DNA from: Cristatella mucedo | Lineage: Eukaryota; Bryozoa; Phylactolaemata; Cristatellidae | Direction: 5' to 3' | NCBI GenBank assembly: GCA_009760855.2 | Contig: WPIO01000405.1 | Span: 1 to 56,467, forward strand | Length of the DNA: 56,467 nt | Shown: piece after piece, positions 55,955 to 56,467 of the stretch | How positions within the stretch are numbered: position 1 is the stretch's first letter | How the letters are laid out: every line of letters starts with the position of its first letter | Position numbers and translations under genes: made by a program | Notes under the pieces: model-generated | Told to the model about the DNA's origin: nothing | Seen by the model: the letters and a program-made list of their open reading frames with translations, nothing else | The model's database searches: none

Positions 55955-56467
55955 TGTTTAAAGCATTTCGCACGTAAATAACACGTTTTGCACTAGTTTC
56001 GCAGCAGATCGCGGAATATGTAGAAACTTCAAATCTGCATGTCGGAGCGTGAGCTTGCTGGCAGCAGAGTGCTGCACCTTGTTTAAAGCATTTCGCACGT
56101 AAATAACACGTTTCGCACTAGTTTCCAGCAGATCGCGGAACATGTAGAAACTTCAAATCTGCATGTCGGAGCGTGTGCTTGCTGGCAGCAGAGTGCTGCA
56201 CCTTGTTTAAAGCATTTCGCACGTAAATAACACGTTTCGCACCAGTTCGCAGCAGATCGCGGAATATGTAGAAACTTCAAATCTGCATGTCGGAGCGTGA
56301 GCTTGCTGGCAGCAGAGTGCTGCACCTTGTTTAAAGCATTTCGCACGTAAATAACACGTTTCGCACCAGTTCGCAGCAGATCGCGGAATATGTAGAAACT
56401 TCAAATCTGCATGTCGGAGCGTGTGCTGGCTGGCAGCAGAGTGCTGCACCTTGTTTAAAGCATTTCG

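Larger units (their letters stand above)
1..56467 (+). repeat. Satellite DNA array, 124-bp monomer, about 455 head-to-tail copies
   Basis: The same unit recurs every 124 bases across the entire window. I number the unit from the TTTAAAGCAT word. Landmarks are TTTAAA at 1-6, TTCGCA at 11, 31 and 41, AGATCGCGGAAT at 49-60, ATGTAGAAACTTC at 61-73, CATGTCGGAGCGTG at 81-94 and GCAGCAGAGTGCTGCAC at 104-120. Every copy has the same orientation; I saw no inverted copy and no inserted foreign sequence. Copy number is window length divided by 124. The unit carries one TTTAAA and one GATC, so DraI or Sau3AI digestion should give a 124-bp ladder. No stretch contains a credible gene. The family is not one I recognise; a centromeric or heterochromatic role is inference from array size and purity. 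Confidence 0.98.
36050..56467 (+). repeat. Mostly uniform satellite block rich in microduplications
   Basis: Substitutions are few, but from about 38 kb onward many units carry a short tandem duplication of 2-5 bases. Examples are CAG at 40514, GC at 40830, GCAGA at 41965, AAAT at 42530, CGCA at 47190, GGAGC at 47264 and GAGC at 54292. Truncated or chimeric units are listed separately. The window ends within a unit, 14 bases after its start at 56454. Confidence 0.85.

Noticed and set aside
146-56449. Hundreds of minus-strand reading frames, mostly 87 codons with near-identical products, spaced 124 bases apart
   Set aside because: They overlap each other in successive frames and exist only because 124 is not a multiple of 3 and two minus frames of the unit lack stops. 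Their ends shift with every one-base indel. There is no single-copy gene, no independent promoter and no codon-level conservation to support coding.
1-56467. CRISPR array
   Set aside because: The unit is 124 bp with no alternation of short constant repeats and unique spacers, and no cas-like coding sequence is present.
1-56467. Telomeric repeats, rDNA, tRNA genes or a viral or plasmid origin
   Set aside because: No telomere-like short repeat, no rRNA or tRNA core motifs and no origin-like AT-rich region was seen; all sequence is explained by the 124-bp unit.
1-56467. A novel multi-gene defence or metabolic system
   Set aside because: There is no coding capacity outside the satellite frames, so no gene system can be supported from this window.

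Overview
The whole 56,467-base window is one tandem satellite array. A 124-bp unit is repeated head to tail on a single strand from the first base to the last, about 455 copies by length. I found no gene, tRNA or rRNA, transposable element, CRISPR array or stretch of unique sequence. Both window edges cut through the array, so its true ends and flanks lie outside. A megabase-type array of this kind points to a eukaryotic nuclear genome, most likely (peri)centromeric or other constitutive heterochromatin. I do not recognise the satellite family and cannot name the organism. The unit is about 48% GC with 9 CpG sites (observed/expected about 1.2 by my count of one canonical copy), so it shows little sign of CpG decay.

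Layout. Positions 1-760 are an indel-riddled edge. 760-4,600 holds the most diverged monomers, including marker variants repeated 20 and 27 monomers apart. 4,600-8,900 is transitional and 8,900-14,590 is very uniform. 14,590-16,580 is a variant-rich block, 16,580-20,335 is uniform, and 20,335-24,140 is variant-rich with a badly corrupted core at 22,943-23,800. 24,140-30,045 is uniform and contains a candidate five-monomer higher-order repeat. 30,045-30,690 is corrupted, 30,690-33,420 is uniform, and 33,420-36,050 is variant-rich. 36,050-56,467 is mostly uniform but carries many 2-5 bp tandem microduplications and several truncated monomers. A single N lies at 55,941.

Many minus-strand reading frames of 87 codons recur every 124 bases. 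They are a by-product of the repeat: 124 is 3x41+1, and two of the three minus frames of the unit contain no stop. A one-base insertion resets the phase and creates longer ones, up to 295 codons. They are not annotated as genes.

The interesting content is therefore structural. It includes the internal design of the monomer (three TTCGCA words at 10/20-bp spacing and a GCAGCA/TGCTGC dyad), a two-monomer variant module found in several separated blocks, rare variants shared tens of kilobases apart, deletions at short direct repeats, and a regional change in the kind of indel.
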